A stretch of DNA of 64,000 bases from Eretmocerus hayati. Taxonomy: Eukaryota > Arthropoda > Insecta > Hymenoptera > Aphelinidae. The DNA lies in NCBI GenBank assembly GCA_029851415.1, contig CM056744.1, positions 91,065,907-91,129,906 on the forward strand, given 5' to 3'. Position 1 is the stretch's first letter, and every line of letters starts with the position of its first letter. Under the pieces are notes generated by a model. It did no database searches. It was not told the origin of the DNA and saw only the letters and a program-made list of their open reading frames with translations. Shown one piece after another: positions 23,816-36,209 of the stretch. The translations under genes were made by a program, and so were the position numbers.

Positions 23816-24366
23816 GCGGCACGAACCTGACATTTTGACACTAGAATTGATCTCACGGCCAAACGGTTTGACTTACAGTCTCGAGGTTTGAAGGAGGTTC
23901 ATTTGGCCACCAAATACTTTGTAATAAATCGACTAATACCTCCGGGGTCATGCGTTTAAGGGTCGCACAGTAGCGCACGGACCTGACACAAAAATTGAAA
24001 AGTACTGCCCAAAGTGTGAGAGTCAATTTTTTTCGATACTTAGGGGTATGGAAAAGTTGCGCCTGACAGTTTACATTATATTAAGAATAAGTTGGTGCGG
24101 AAAGGCCTGGAACGAGACAAATCCACTTTTATCGAGGAAAACTGAGGGAGTAAATTTTCAAGTAAAATTGCGCCACAAAATGTATGTGCTCAGCGCACAC
24201 ACAAAAAGTGGTCTTTGGGCTCTCATAGCAACGGGATTTGGTGCTTAATATCATCAAATTTGATGCATTAGCTTGCCCGAATCCCGAACGAATTCTACTG
24301 CAGTGCCTCACGCTCACAAAGGTCGAAATAATGGAAAACCACGCGGCACGAACCTGACATTTTGAC
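23816..24366. repeat. Pair of exact 24-bp direct repeats
   Basis: A 24-base sequence beginning GCGGCACGAACCTGACAT occurs exactly at 23816-23839 and 24343-24366. A looser copy (GTAGCGCACGGACCTGACAC) lies at about 23950. The spacing suggests a degenerate tandem or an old element; it is not explained by anything else seen. Confidence 0.7.
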
Positions 24367-25426
24367 CCTTTTTTCGATGGTAGTTTTTTTGGGTCACACT
24401 GGACCAGAGAACTCATGATTGCAACAAAAAGAGCACAAAAAATACATTAAAAATGACTTTTGTAATTGTTTCCTCAAGCATTTTAAGGGTTCGTACAAGC
24501 TGGCACACGTTATTTCAAAGTTTCCACGGAGGTACTCATATGCATCGTAGCTGCCCAACTGATTTGGAATTTTTGTACTCTCAGGATGTCGCCCGGTAAA
24601 TGGTATGTTTATACGTAACACCAACAGTAATGCTGTAGATAGTTTGAACGTTCATGACAGCCCCAAATAGATGACCGTATAATATATGATCTTCATGATT
24701 AACAAAGATTGCTAAAATCGTTGATCAAGCCTCGAAGGGGGTGAGCCGTGACTTGATGCATTTTTTACATTGAAGAGAAAATGTAGTCGCACTTCTGGTC
24801 ATTCCATCATTCACGGTTAAAGGTGTTGCAGGTTATGTTGACTGAAAGACACAAGAGGATTCTTGCGTTACACTTTTCGAACTTGATTCGTCCTCTTATG
24901 TTTCAAATGATATGATATTCGTAAATCGGCATGGGATTCTTGCGTTGTTCGGGTACTTACTGAACGCAGAATTGCGTCCAGGCAACAAAGTAAACATATT
25001 ATTTCCGCTGGGAGACTTGACCTATGAAATTCTCACCCATCTTTGACAACAAGGACAATTACTTCTTCCATTCCGCATAAAAAATGTATTAGAGAGCTTA
25101 TTTCATCCAAGATTTAATAATCTCTCAATAGTCAACGGTTTTCAGAAGTCCTAGGGAAATTATGCAGATCGTTTTTACGAATGATGGAATGGAAATTGTT
25201 TGAACCTTCAAACTATCAACCCCTCTCCTGCATACAATCGCTGTCACGTATGGACATATCATACACCAAGCGCGAACCTGAAAACGAAAAATCCTCAGGA
25301 CGCCTGAGCAGATACGATGTCCTCCAAGTGTACCTAAAATCTTGTGAAGATGTTCCAACATTATTCGTAAATTAATAGACTTTTTTCTAATTGAAGATAA
25401 GCCGAGCAGTCGATCGTAGCTGGACA

Positions 25427-25813
25427 ATGGCCCTGATAACCTCTAGAGCGATGATTGCTCTGATTGTGATCACTCTGATGGCGTTGATTACGGCTGAAAA
25501 TACGAGCAGCGCGGAAGAAGGGGACGTGGTCATCGGACAGAAGGCTCAGAACGATGAATGGTTATTGTTTGACTTCTTCAGGGCAAATCCGGAGAAAGAT
25601 GGCTCAATCATTACAAGAAAGAAGAGATTTGAGGCCAAGCCAAAGGGCAGTAAAATCACGTATGTGAAACTGCACAACAAGAGCATTTTCGATACCACCA
25701 CCAAGATTATTGGAGGAGGTATTGGGAAAGACTATGTCGAAGTCGAATTTGTTGGTGGCGAGCCTGGAGCAGATATTCACTTCAGCATCGACATGTGGGG
25801 CAAAAAGCCCTAA
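25427..25813 (+). CDS. MBF2-family secreted protein
   Basis: A 128-codon single-exon ORF starts at the ATG in ACAATGGCC. Upstream in-frame codons to 25391 contain no other ATG. Residues 1-23 form a signal peptide (MALITSRAMIALIVITLMAL then ITA), so the product should be secreted. The C-terminal half has the MBF2 pattern: GSKITYVKLHNK, then a glycine turn IIGGGIGKDYVEVEF, then HFSIDMWGKKP at the end. MBF2 was named from a silkworm co-activator, but most insect members are small secreted proteins of unknown role, often annotated as salivary secreted peptides. The middle (GSIITRKKRFEAKPKG) is unusually lysine-rich. A possible acceptor (TTTCTAATTGAAG) lies just upstream, so a 5' UTR exon may exist. 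Family assignment is confident; function is not known. Confidence 0.9.
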   Translation: MALITSRAMIALIVITLMALITAENTSSAEEGDVVIGQKAQNDEWLLFDFFRANPEKDGSIITRKKRFEAKPKGSKITYVKLHNKSIFDTTTKIIGGGIGKDYVEVEFVGGEPGADIHFSIDMWGKKP

Positions 25814-25894
25814 TAACCCAAATATCGATGTGTATTCTTTCAACTTTTGTCACTTCTGACTTATGGATATATCAATGATCTACATAACATTGAA

Positions 25895-25900
25895 AATAAA
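25895..25900 (+). terminator. Polyadenylation signal of the MBF2-family gene
   Basis: AATAAA 82 bp after the stop codon. The matching position in the 5.8-kb pseudogene copy reads AATATA. Confidence 0.7.
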
Positions 25901-26013
25901 CTGGCCTACGAGTCGAAACATGTGCTTTGTTATTCCCGAAGATTTTTTTCCTCAGCTTTTGAGTATCATCCTATAGCCTCGGTCCTAGCGCTGTATTCTT
26001 TCAACTTGCAGAA

Positions 26014-27500
26014 TAGTCTGGGCGCCCACCGATGCTTCCGTGGCCACTTCAACCCCCTTGGAAAATCTTGACAATATTCTACGTATTCAGACGCTTTGGA
26101 TCGGCTTATCGAGGTCGCTTTATTTCAAATACTTTTTTCGTTATTAACAATTTTTAGTACGAAAATGTTGTGTTTTGCCAATATCTTGAGATATAATGAA
26201 TTTTTCGGGGAAACCACTGTAGACCAAATTTGTAAATCGTGCAATTCCCCGTAGAAACCTCCATACAAATTTCTTGGGAAATGAAGCCCCGAGTCGGAAA
26301 GTGCACGAAAAGGGCTCGGTGCAGTTAACATGCATTTAAATGAGACCATCAACGTTGCGTTGTTTGATGCGCTGCCATTTTCACAATTGTCATTTTCTGG
26401 CAAAGCGACCAAGAGCATCTTGTAGAGGATGAGATTTCCTCCGAAATGGTACAGATCGTATCTCGCTGAATACCAAGCTTTTTTTATGTGGAGCGAGCGA
26501 AAGTGGAAAAGTGCAGACTCTGAGCGCCACGTGCCCGTCAGTTTTGCTGTGAGATTAAAGCGTTTTGACACACTTATTTCTCTTTCTTATGAGCCAAGCT
26601 CAAAAGAGCTTCGTTCTTCGCGAGATACAACTTGTGCTATTTTGAAGGGAACTTTATCTTGTACAAGATGCACTTGGTCGCCTAGCCCTAAACTTTCCAA
26701 CTGCCTAATCAGGAGGACTTGACCCTTGGAAATACCCTTATTTTCCACCAAAACAACATAAGCCCGAGAGTTTCATCGAGGTCCGCGTTTCGCAGACCTG
26801 ATGCTTTCTTTGTAAGTACATTCGTATGTAATCTCCTGTCTGAGTCTTTGTCCGTAAATGTTCCTCAAAGTGAGTAGACAAACCGACCACAGATTAGTGA
26901 AATTCGAAATTGTTTGCAAAATACGATCTTCTACCCAAAGGCGTGGCTCAGCGTGATGCTGCATCAGAAAAAATACAACGAGGTTGTCATGAAACAAGTC
27001 TCGTTCAAAGAAATCAGAGCACCTATAGATGTCCTTGGACAAGGCGCATAATACCAATATGCTCGTGAATTTGACCTGCATAATCAGGCATTTTCATTGG
27101 AAGTGCACTTCACCGCATTCGAAAGAAATCAAAAATTAACTCCTTTTCTCATGATATAAGATGTTGCCTAGGATATTTATACCTGACAATTGTGTAAAGA
27201 TTCAAATTTATCTCCATCATTGTTGAAATTAGTTACGAGATGATGAAGATTTAATTTCCCTTTTCTTGACATTAGAACTGACATGAATTGATGATGATAC
27301 CTACATCATTTCCGGGTATAAGAATCACCCGCTTATTGAAATCAAATTTCTTCGTCCCAAAGTGATCACTACTGTAACAAAAATTAATTGAAAGTTGGGG
27401 AAGTGACCTCGAAAAATCGATTCAGCGCGTCAGTATACACCGTAAAGAGTGACCGGAGGAATTGAATAAGATACGGGAGTATTGGTGGGCGCCCAGACTA
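26014..27500. mobile_element. 1.5-kb TIR element downstream of the MBF2 gene
   Basis: The ends are inverted repeats of about 30 bp starting TAGTCTGGGCGCCCACC, flanked by GAA on both sides (26011-26013 and 27501-27503), a possible 3-bp target duplication. The 148-codon ORF on minus at 26571-26125 has no recognisable transposase motif. A half copy of the CAAGGGGAG-group MITE lies inside. Superfamily not assigned. Confidence 0.65.
26711..26816. mobile_element. Degenerate half copy of the CAAGGGGAG-group MITE
   Basis: CCCTTGGAAATACCCTTATT, ACCAAAACAACATAAGCCCG and CTTTGTAAGTAC align with the right half of the copies ending at 7077 and 38418, at roughly 70% identity. The left half is absent. Confidence 0.6.
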
Positions 27501-30500
27501 GAACACTCAAATGCTTTGCGATAACCGTACCTCCACTCTGTTAATTCCGACTCGATAGTGCAATAAAAATGTGGGCCGGACTTATTGTTCATTTGGCGTG
27601 TCTCGATTGAGCATTTGGAAATTTTCTATGGATTCATTATTGGTGCTACGCGTGCTACATCACTCGAGATCTGAGCCCATCAGAATCAACCAACTGAATC
27701 TTCCAACCGAAGAAAAATCAAACTGAAGAAAAATCGAACCAACTGAAACTTTTCGAGAATGAAATGAAGACGATTGCTTGCAATTGAACTACATTCTCAT
27801 TCAGTTGGTATGATAGTCGATGTACATTAACAGCGCAGAATTCTAAAACGCGTCATGCAAGATGAATGACACTTTTCATTAAAAAACATGGCATGATGTG
27901 ATAGAGTATTTCAGTCCTTCAAAGTAAGTGAGATCATTCGCAATGATCCCTTTCTCTGTGCATTTGCACTGCAGTATTACGTGAAAAATGCTTCTGGCAG
28001 CATTTCTTCACTCACTCTTTTTACATCCATACAGAAAGTCGCTGGATTCAAGTTTTCGGGTGAAGCATTCCACCGCCTCGGGCTCTTCAGGATCCGACGC
28101 AAAACCTGCGACCGTTCGAGTATCTCAATGAGTTAGTCCCGAACAGTGTCTCTATATGTAATTCACTAGAGTTGTGAGTTACTGAAGGGACCTTGTAAAT
28201 CAAGTCTGTTCTAAAGGCCCATGATATCGAATTTGAGCCACTGCCCGGACTTTGGCGAGGAGCGACTGAAATTTTAGCTTTCAATGAAAGTCAACTCGCG
28301 ATCGAGAGATAGTATCTTTACTGGATTATGACATTAAAGCTGCGACACTAGAAACACCAGAAAATTCATCGTCTCATGGTTCCACCGCAAAACCATTTCG
28401 TTCGAAGCAAAGCGGAACAAACACAAGCCAGCCAACGCTAAAGTCATTGTCTTATACAAAATAAGTATCTTTTGGAAGGGGCGCTTCTCAACACTCTCAA
28501 GAGCCGTCTCATTCGTTTTTTACGTGGCTATACTTTCATGGCTCTAGCGTGGTCGGCAAAGACCGGGCTCTTCCAAAATGAGAGCAAGCAACAGCAGCTA
28601 AGAAGTTGCTCCATTCAAAAGTAGCGCCACGAAAATTCAGACAACGACGTCGACGGCGGCGACAGGTGAGTCTCGTGGACGACAAAAGCGGCCTCTGCAG
28701 ATTTTACGAGGCTCGCAGTAGTAGTTGGTAATGGTATGGCAAACGGTACGCCGAGCTTGAAACGAGCAACGCGCAGAAAAGTTTCGGGGGTAACCACCGC
28801 TGTGATTACGAGGTAAGCCTGCAAAAGGGAATCAGTTTGTCCCAGCGTGGATGCAGGTGCAAGGCGACTGGGTACCAAATGCACAGTCCGCGAAGAAGTA
28901 AGTGAGTATATAAGCTCTGAAAGCTTTGCGATTTTTCGCGCTGCCAACTGTGCGGCACTTGCTGCAGAGTTAACCAGCTAGTGCCACTGAGGACACTTTT
29001 CCTCTTTAATCTCCGGAGTCGGGCGACTCCGGAACTCTGTGTAGCGTTCTTTCCTGAAATTTTGTTTCAACAAGACTTGGCCAGTACTGAAAAGAGGTTT
29101 CGACTTTTTTACAGTTGGTAGGTCATTTCCACACTGGAATCATTCCTCCTTTCTGCTACTGTGTAAAAATATGACGCCCATGTTCATAGATAGTCGCAGT
29201 TTTTGTGGTAGTTGTCGAATCAGGATGTAAACGTTATCATACATAGTGTAGCTGCAGTTGCTCAATTCAACATCAAAGTCATCTCTATTCTGACAACACC
29301 GAGCTTAAATTGCAATTTCCAGTGTATGCAGCGGTAGTACCGTTCAACGAAAGGATTTAATTTAACCGCTTTCATCGCGAGGCAGGAATCAAATTTGCCC
29401 CGGAATGGAGGAATTCTGATTTGAATACACTCATTAAGTCGCCTGCATTGATCTGTGGCCTCCCGAATTCTGATGAAAATATGAATGAAATTACTCACCG
29501 AAAGCATTTGGATTCCAAATCTTTGCCCATTAGACGACAATGAATGAGCTTTGTCGATTAAAACAGTTTCCACAATGGGACATTCCGATGGCTTGTTCTG
29601 TATAATATCGCGTTCATATGGTTAAAATTTCATCAGATCTTTTGACACAATACCGGCCGAGAATTGTGGAATTCATGTCTTTTAATCCTTTTGCCACGAC
29701 CAGACCTGCAATATTCATGAATCAATTGATTGCAGAGGACTGTAGCCAGGCACGCGTAAAAGTTTCCTCACGCTCTCTAGTAGAAGACTGGGAAAGTGTG
29801 ATTCCACTCTAACAAAAGCGTATACGAAAATCACTAATTACGAAAGATTCCTCAAGGCGGACTCAATCCATGCAAATGGATCATACAAAGCTCAGCACGC
29901 GCATTGCGAATCAATTTGGCGGATAATTCACGAATCTCGTGAGCCCGAAACAAAAGCACTTCATAAGTCAGGCGGACGAGTGCCTCAGGTGATCAGTGAC
30001 CAACACCCCTTGCTGTATATCAAAAACACAATCCGGCCTTCGCAAGTGTGGCCACGCGATCATAATTTCATAACTTTTCAGCATGTTTCCCCAGTTGATG
30101 TAAGCCAGAGCCAGGTCCAATGCATTATTTATGCGGATTGATCATTCGAGTAAGGACTGTCAAAGAAGCACTGGTGCAAATAAAAATTCGAAACATTAAA
30201 TAAGTGTTGCGATTTCCGACAATCGGTAGCTAAAACATACCGAATTACTGCGGACGGAGGAAAAAAAGTTCCATCATTGCACGTCACCGTAAAATCTGTG
30301 AGATGGTTACTCAGAGTGACATTTGCAAGTTATTCTATGCGTATTAGTAGGATTCATAAATAAATCTGTGTACAGGTCTACCAGGAAACTCTCCGGATGC
30401 GAAGGTAAGACTGAATAGGTTGTGAATTTTCATTGCGTTTTTCAGTCGAAGTAGCTTGAGAAAAAGAAGCACGCATGTTACAGTTCACTGGCAAACAAAT

Positions 30501-33500
30501 CGACCTAGGGCAAACAACTTGCACTTACTTGTTCGAGATTTCAAGAGCACAATCATCAGGTGAGCTGTTACAATTTCTCATGGTTATCTACCCCACTGAA
30601 CAGGTCGAATTTTATCGTCACTGATGTCAACTTATCGATAATCAACATTCGCAATATAGTTCTAGCGTTGGTGATGATCACAATACAAACATAACTTGAG
30701 TGCACCGATGTATAATTTTACGAAACACGCTTTGGAGGGTGTAGAAAATTAATCGCTCATCCAATGCACAAAAATAGCATCTTCGATTCTAAAAGAAGAA
30801 ACTTTGCCTAGAAATGAAATTCGAGCTGATTTTATGAGATTTCTGAGATTTGCATTGTCTTGTTGATGAAAGATTGCAAAGGTTTCTCTCAAAGTTTACG
30901 CGTAGTTTTTCGCGTGAGACAGATAATTTCTAGTTCAGAATCACTTCAAATACGACCTCCTCATCGAACTTGCAACCAGCACTCGCAAAAAAGCGTGACG
31001 AGCCAACATGGTCTCATTCACGATCTGCGAGGCAGACCTCCATACCTAATTTTAGAGGAATCCTGCATTTCTTCTCAGACACGATCTTGGGAACACCATC
31101 ACGATGCTGCTAATTCAATGGAACGTTCGCCCACCGACCTAACCTCAAACCCCACCCAAAGCAGAAAAGCTCGTACCGGTCTCGCATGCAGTTCGAGTCC
31201 CTGCCAGAATTTGCAGTCGCGTCGCGCACTATCTCCCAATTCCCAATTTGCACCTTCTTCTCGCAACGCCTTCCCCCTTTGCCGTCACCACTGTGCATTG
31301 TCTACGAATACCACTGGATAAAATCGCGCTCAGTGCACTCTTGCGGTAGGGTCTTCTTCGAGCTACTATGGTTTCCAACAAAAGGAATAATTTGAATTCG
31401 TCCATGTATATATAGGCTAATTTTGACGATAAAACCCTCATTGTGCGGCACCGGGAAATCATCTCGACTCGAAATCTACGTGCTTTGTCACATCTGAAAG
31501 CTGACAATGAAAGGCGTGAGCGATCATTAGGGAATAAGATCCAGTGACTTGGAAATCTGATACCCAGATCAGTTAAGATCAACGAAATCATCCAAAATCA
31601 GCTGAGTTCAAAATCATACTGCAACTGATTTCTGTGAATGTACCTCGTGGAAGAATATAAAATTTGAAAACACAATAGCAGAGTCAGTGCGTGAAGAGTG
31701 AACCTCGGTGCATCATCGCAAATTCTGAGCGCGGTAATTTCCATTTGCAAGCCTTTCAGCGAGCAAAAATCAGGTAAACATTCAAAAGCGAGCATTCCGT
31801 GAACAGCTCACTCGACGATTTTTGTTTTCTGTCTGAGCGTATTTCATTCAAATGCGCGGTTATTGAAACAACGTGAAGTTACGATGAGCCTACACAAATA
31901 AGTTCACATCCCACGCACACATTTACTCGAGTTGTCGCACTTTCATCATATCAATGGCAGATAGTTCATTTTGCCCTCTTTCTGCGGGCTAAATTGAAAA
32001 TTCATGTACCGACTACTTGGAATAGAGCCTGTTCTGACTCAGGATATTTAATTACGTGACTCGGTTACCAGTGATTCAAGGGACATTATACTTATATGCC
32101 TCGGAGCGATTTGAGTATTCCTCCCATTTAAAACGCAATTTTCAATTTTCCGAGCTCTAGATCGTATTTGCTGTGCTATGTTTGGCCCGAGGCTCGACGA
32201 CGATTCGGATGACTGCTTCTTTTTGAAGAGCGCAAAGATTGAATTTAACATGAATAGAGAAGCTAAAAGTCTGTATCCGTGAATGGAGGTTGTGTTGAGC
32301 GCACATAGTATTTCGAGTATTGTACAGTCGAGTTGCGCCCGCGGCGGCGGCGGCACTCGTAGTGATATGCGCGTTCTGCCATGAGAGAGGTTCATGTGCG
32401 ATCTGAATACGCGATAACTTGGGTTATAATATTAAAAGGAAGATATGGTTGCAAAATAACGGTAATTTTTACTCTCGAAGCAATTCCCATCCAATAGGTA
32501 CAAGAGCGAGATTTTCGACACGGCGCTGGTAAGTAGTACAAGTCAGGGACTAGTCAGACGAATTTTTTTACACACTTCGCAAGACATTTTTGCCTCTCGG
32601 TAGGATAATCAAGGACACTCATTGAAGAGTCTAGACTTGCACTGAGGTAAGCAACTGGTGATCACGTCAGCTCGACTTACAAAAAATTATGGGTGCAAGG
32701 GTAGGCGAGATACGCGCATCGGTTACGGTGAGAAGAGGGCAGTTCGATGCCCCTTTTGCGCTCGAGCTACACTCGCAACTTGTAAGCCATTCCCATAGCC
32801 GTCTACATACTCGTGCATGGATACTTGGCGGCTTGAAAATTTTGTCGAGTGAACGAAAGAGGGCTGCCTGCTGTAGTCGCTTTGACGCGCCCAAGTGAGG
32901 CTGCGACGTACAGAGTGCGTGCAGAGCTGCCACTCGAGATTTTCTGCCACCTCAGCTCTCGACAATTCACTCGACTAAAAATTTCTATACTCGCTAAGAG
33001 TCGAGATGCACTATGTTCTAAGTTTATCGACGCGTGCGACTTGCTGAGTGGCATCTTGAGCAATGCAGTGGTTGTATCGATAGTTTTTCCCTTAATCTTG
33101 GTGTCAGGTAGTGATTTAGATTGGAAATTGAGACAACTATATGCTGAGATTATGATTTTTTATCAATCAGTGGAGTTTTTTAATTGGACACGTGGATATT
33201 CCATTTGCTGTGGAACGACGGGATGATTTCAATTTTGCCTGAGAGTACACGAGTTGTCTAGTTCCAACCCAAGCTGTAAACGAAGGTACGAGAGTTAGCG
33301 TCGAGATGCGAGTGCACGCGCGCTCGTAAAGTGAGGCCGGCCCGCAGACGCTCCGAGCGTGAATCTTGACTGTGCAGGGCGACATACGGGAGAGTTACTC
33401 TATCATATACGCCTTCTCTGTACACATGAGTACCTCGTCTTAGGCGCCACCGCCCCGCCGGTAAAAGCTGCGTTTGTTTGTGACGCAAAACCCGGTGTTT

Positions 33501-35843
33501 CCACCCCGTCGTTGTTTTCGTCGTCGTTGCTACGTTGTTTCGTATCTTAAAGCAGAATTTTACCCTACCACGCAAGCTGTCTAAATAATTGAGCGTAGTA
33601 GGAAGCAGTTTGGTGTAAAATCGGAGTACACAATGTCGGCGGCTTCATAAGTAGGTATGGTATTGTGAACATTTCGGTATAAGTCAATCGTATTGGGATG
33701 TGACATCAAGGTCAAACATGACGGCCGCATGACCAGAGCTTAACACGGGCTTGTTACTAGACAGCGCCATCTAATGGGCGAGTTGGGAACTATTGCATGC
33801 CCCCAGAATTTAACATGGATGTTACTTTCCAATAAGTGTCGAAGATGATTGATTAAGGTTATAACGCGATTCAATCATGGCTACTTGTATATTCTTGCCA
33901 ATATTACACCATCGGCAAAGTTTTCTACAATCTGGGAATCTCTGGTCTTACTGATTCCTAATTTAAATTTTTGCAAGAACGAATTTTTTTAGTTATTTCA
34001 ACGACAAGGAAGTCAACGGAGGTACGCTAAAGTTGGTTGAATCAATTTTTCAGCGGCAGTTTTACTGTCCTGGGAGGAAAGTATCAAAAGTAACAAAAGT
34101 CAATAAATTTGCTGTGAAAAATGCAGAGGTCATTCTGGATCGATTCAAGACACTTTTTATTCATATTCTAAAACAACATACCCGAATTATTCAGCAGTAA
34201 ATTCTACTAGTACGGACAAACAAGACCTTGAATTGAGGTAAATTAGACACAAGAATGGAATAGGTACATGTACCTCACATGAAACTTGACGAAAAGTTGC
34301 AAATGTGGCGGGCAGGCACGCTAGTTAGACTTCACTTCAAATCTTTCATCAATGCACGGATTATAATATTCATGTTTCTTGGTGTGTGCGATCAATAGCT
34401 GGGTCGTTTCTCATCTGGACTTATGTACGATAGTATAACAACGCACCAGTGAAGTGATGAGTGTAGGTTCCTTATATCACGAGATGAAATCCTCGAAAAA
34501 TGAAAATTAGTAACGAGCATAGCGAGCGAGTTTTGTCTTTTGTCAATATTTCATTTCAAGAACCTATACAGATATGACTACGGATGCTGAAAAACTTTTC
34601 TCTATCGAAGTGGAGAATATGTGTTCATATATCTCATGAATTATGTACTCCAAATACTATATTGCCGTGGATGGAGTAGATGGCTAGTATCCTGTACTCT
34701 TGTCTAGAATTCTTTGATCTCAATAATACTAGACGATTTCTTCAAAATTTGATAGTTCCACAGCAATCACGAAACATATTGAGAGGGTCGAATCGAAAAA
34801 ATTTTTCATTAATCAGGGATATACTTTTTTTATTATTCCTCAAAACCAGCAAGCTATGGGTTCCATATACAAATATCGAACGGTGGGTGAGTCTTCTTTC
34901 AAATCTGACCACGTTCGTTGTGATTGAATGAGATATCGGGCAGATTTTGAAAATATCTACAAAAAGAAGAAAAATTACTGGTAAGCCACAGAACGCATAG
35001 AATAGAGCAGTGCAATTACTTACAAGAAACTAGATCCGCAAGGATGCATAATGAAATATGATGATTATCATGTGTTTGGTAATTCAATAAAATCTATTGT
35101 TCACAAATTTGATGATACAATAAATATTGATTTCCTGGTTTATTCCAAGCTCATGTATCTTAGTATGGAAAGCCCTCTCCAAGAAAACTTCATCAGCTGA
35201 GAATTTGATGCAAAATACTTGTGAGCGTGATCATACAAATGGATAACGTGAGGTAAGTGTACTTCACTTGCCTCTATACCCCACTTGCCCGCATTTATCG
35301 ATCTCAAGAATAGGCACTCGTTGACCTTCCCTCAAATTTTTTTCATGGTTGTTATATATCAAAATATGAGGAAAGTAGCGGCCTGGATCGACCTCTTAGC
35401 CATTTCTGCGTACCCCAGAAAATATGAAGTGATTTTCCCATTTACCGTGTTCGCACAGCTAAGACGACACCGAGGAAGTTGCTCTCAGTAATAACGGTGC
35501 CGAATTTGTTTAGTTCGACCAATCTTCACGCACTTTAGTGCGTTCGATTACTTTTATCGAGACCTTCAAAATCCTCTGCTTAAACTCGCGAATCCTATTT
35601 TATGATAAAATGCGGAGATCGTTTGCAAGACACGCCGGTCAACATCAAAGTGTACCAAACACACGCCCCCCATGTGGTCATCTCAGAGAGGTACGCAAGC
35701 ACGACTTTTTTGACCACTCAGAACGTGTTGATAGCATCTAATTGGGTCAAAAATAATGTTCAGGGCCAGCAAAAAGCTCCAAATGTGCTTGCACGCAGTC
35801 AAAAACGATTTTATGCACTTTATCGCCCATTTACATCGTTTTT
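27501..35843. other. No supported gene
   Basis: A GC-richer block at about 32650-33550 has overlapping ORFs in several frames, typical of promoter or first-exon DNA, but no product or splice pattern could be defended. A perfect palindrome TCCGGAGTCG-GG-CGACTCCGGA at 29012-29033 opens a stretch faintly like the 6256-6582 MITE (CCTGAAAT then TTTTTTACAGTT). Nothing else was seen. Confidence 0.45.
35359..35382 (-). CDS. Candidate last exon of the odorant receptor
   Basis: A possible acceptor (GATCCAG) in the right phase is followed by seven codons AATFLIF and TGA, loosely like the short hydrophobic end of other ORs. It is slightly shorter than usual. Chance is a serious alternative. Confidence 0.25.
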   Translation of the reverse strand, partial: AATFLIF

Positions 35844-36195
35844 GGGAAAATTAAGATAGCTCCATTCCAGTAGAGCAGAATCAGACGCACTGTAGCTCAT
35901 ATTGAAGGTCTTGAAACAAGTTCTAAAATAAGGTAAAGTTCATTGAAAAATGTTAAGGTAGATTAGAGATGTTGAAAAAATGCCTTTATGGAGGCAAGTT
36001 GGGTACCCCCTTTTGTAAAGTCAAAAAAATGACTTTCCGGGAAAATTAGGAAAGCTCATTCCCGAGTTAATTAAATTAATGCGTATTTGAGTTCCTTCTG
36101 AAGGTCTAAGAATAAGTTTCAAAACATTGAAAAATGTTTAAGTAGATGAGAATTGTTGGGAAAATGGCTTTAGAGGCAAGATCGGTACACTCACG
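35844..36195. repeat. Two degenerate tandem units (~182-195 bp)
   Basis: The blocks GGGAAAATTA, GAAGGTCT, CATTGAAAAATGTT, GTAGAT and GAGGCAAG recur in the same order at 182-195 bp spacing. The array lies just 3' of exon 8 of the odorant receptor and may fall in its last intron. Confidence 0.7.
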
Positions 36196-36209
36196 GTAAC
36201 TTCGCATAC

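Noticed and set aside
23322..23822. 166-codon ORF on minus
   Set aside because: Composed of translated CATATGC/GCACAC repeats; no domain.
31190..31204. GTTCGAGTCCCTGCC looks like a tRNA B box
   Set aside because: No A box at the right distance and no pairing acceptor stem.
30860..31321. 153-codon ORF on plus
   Set aside because: No domain, Ser/Pro/Arg-rich chance composition, opposing ORFs on the other strand.
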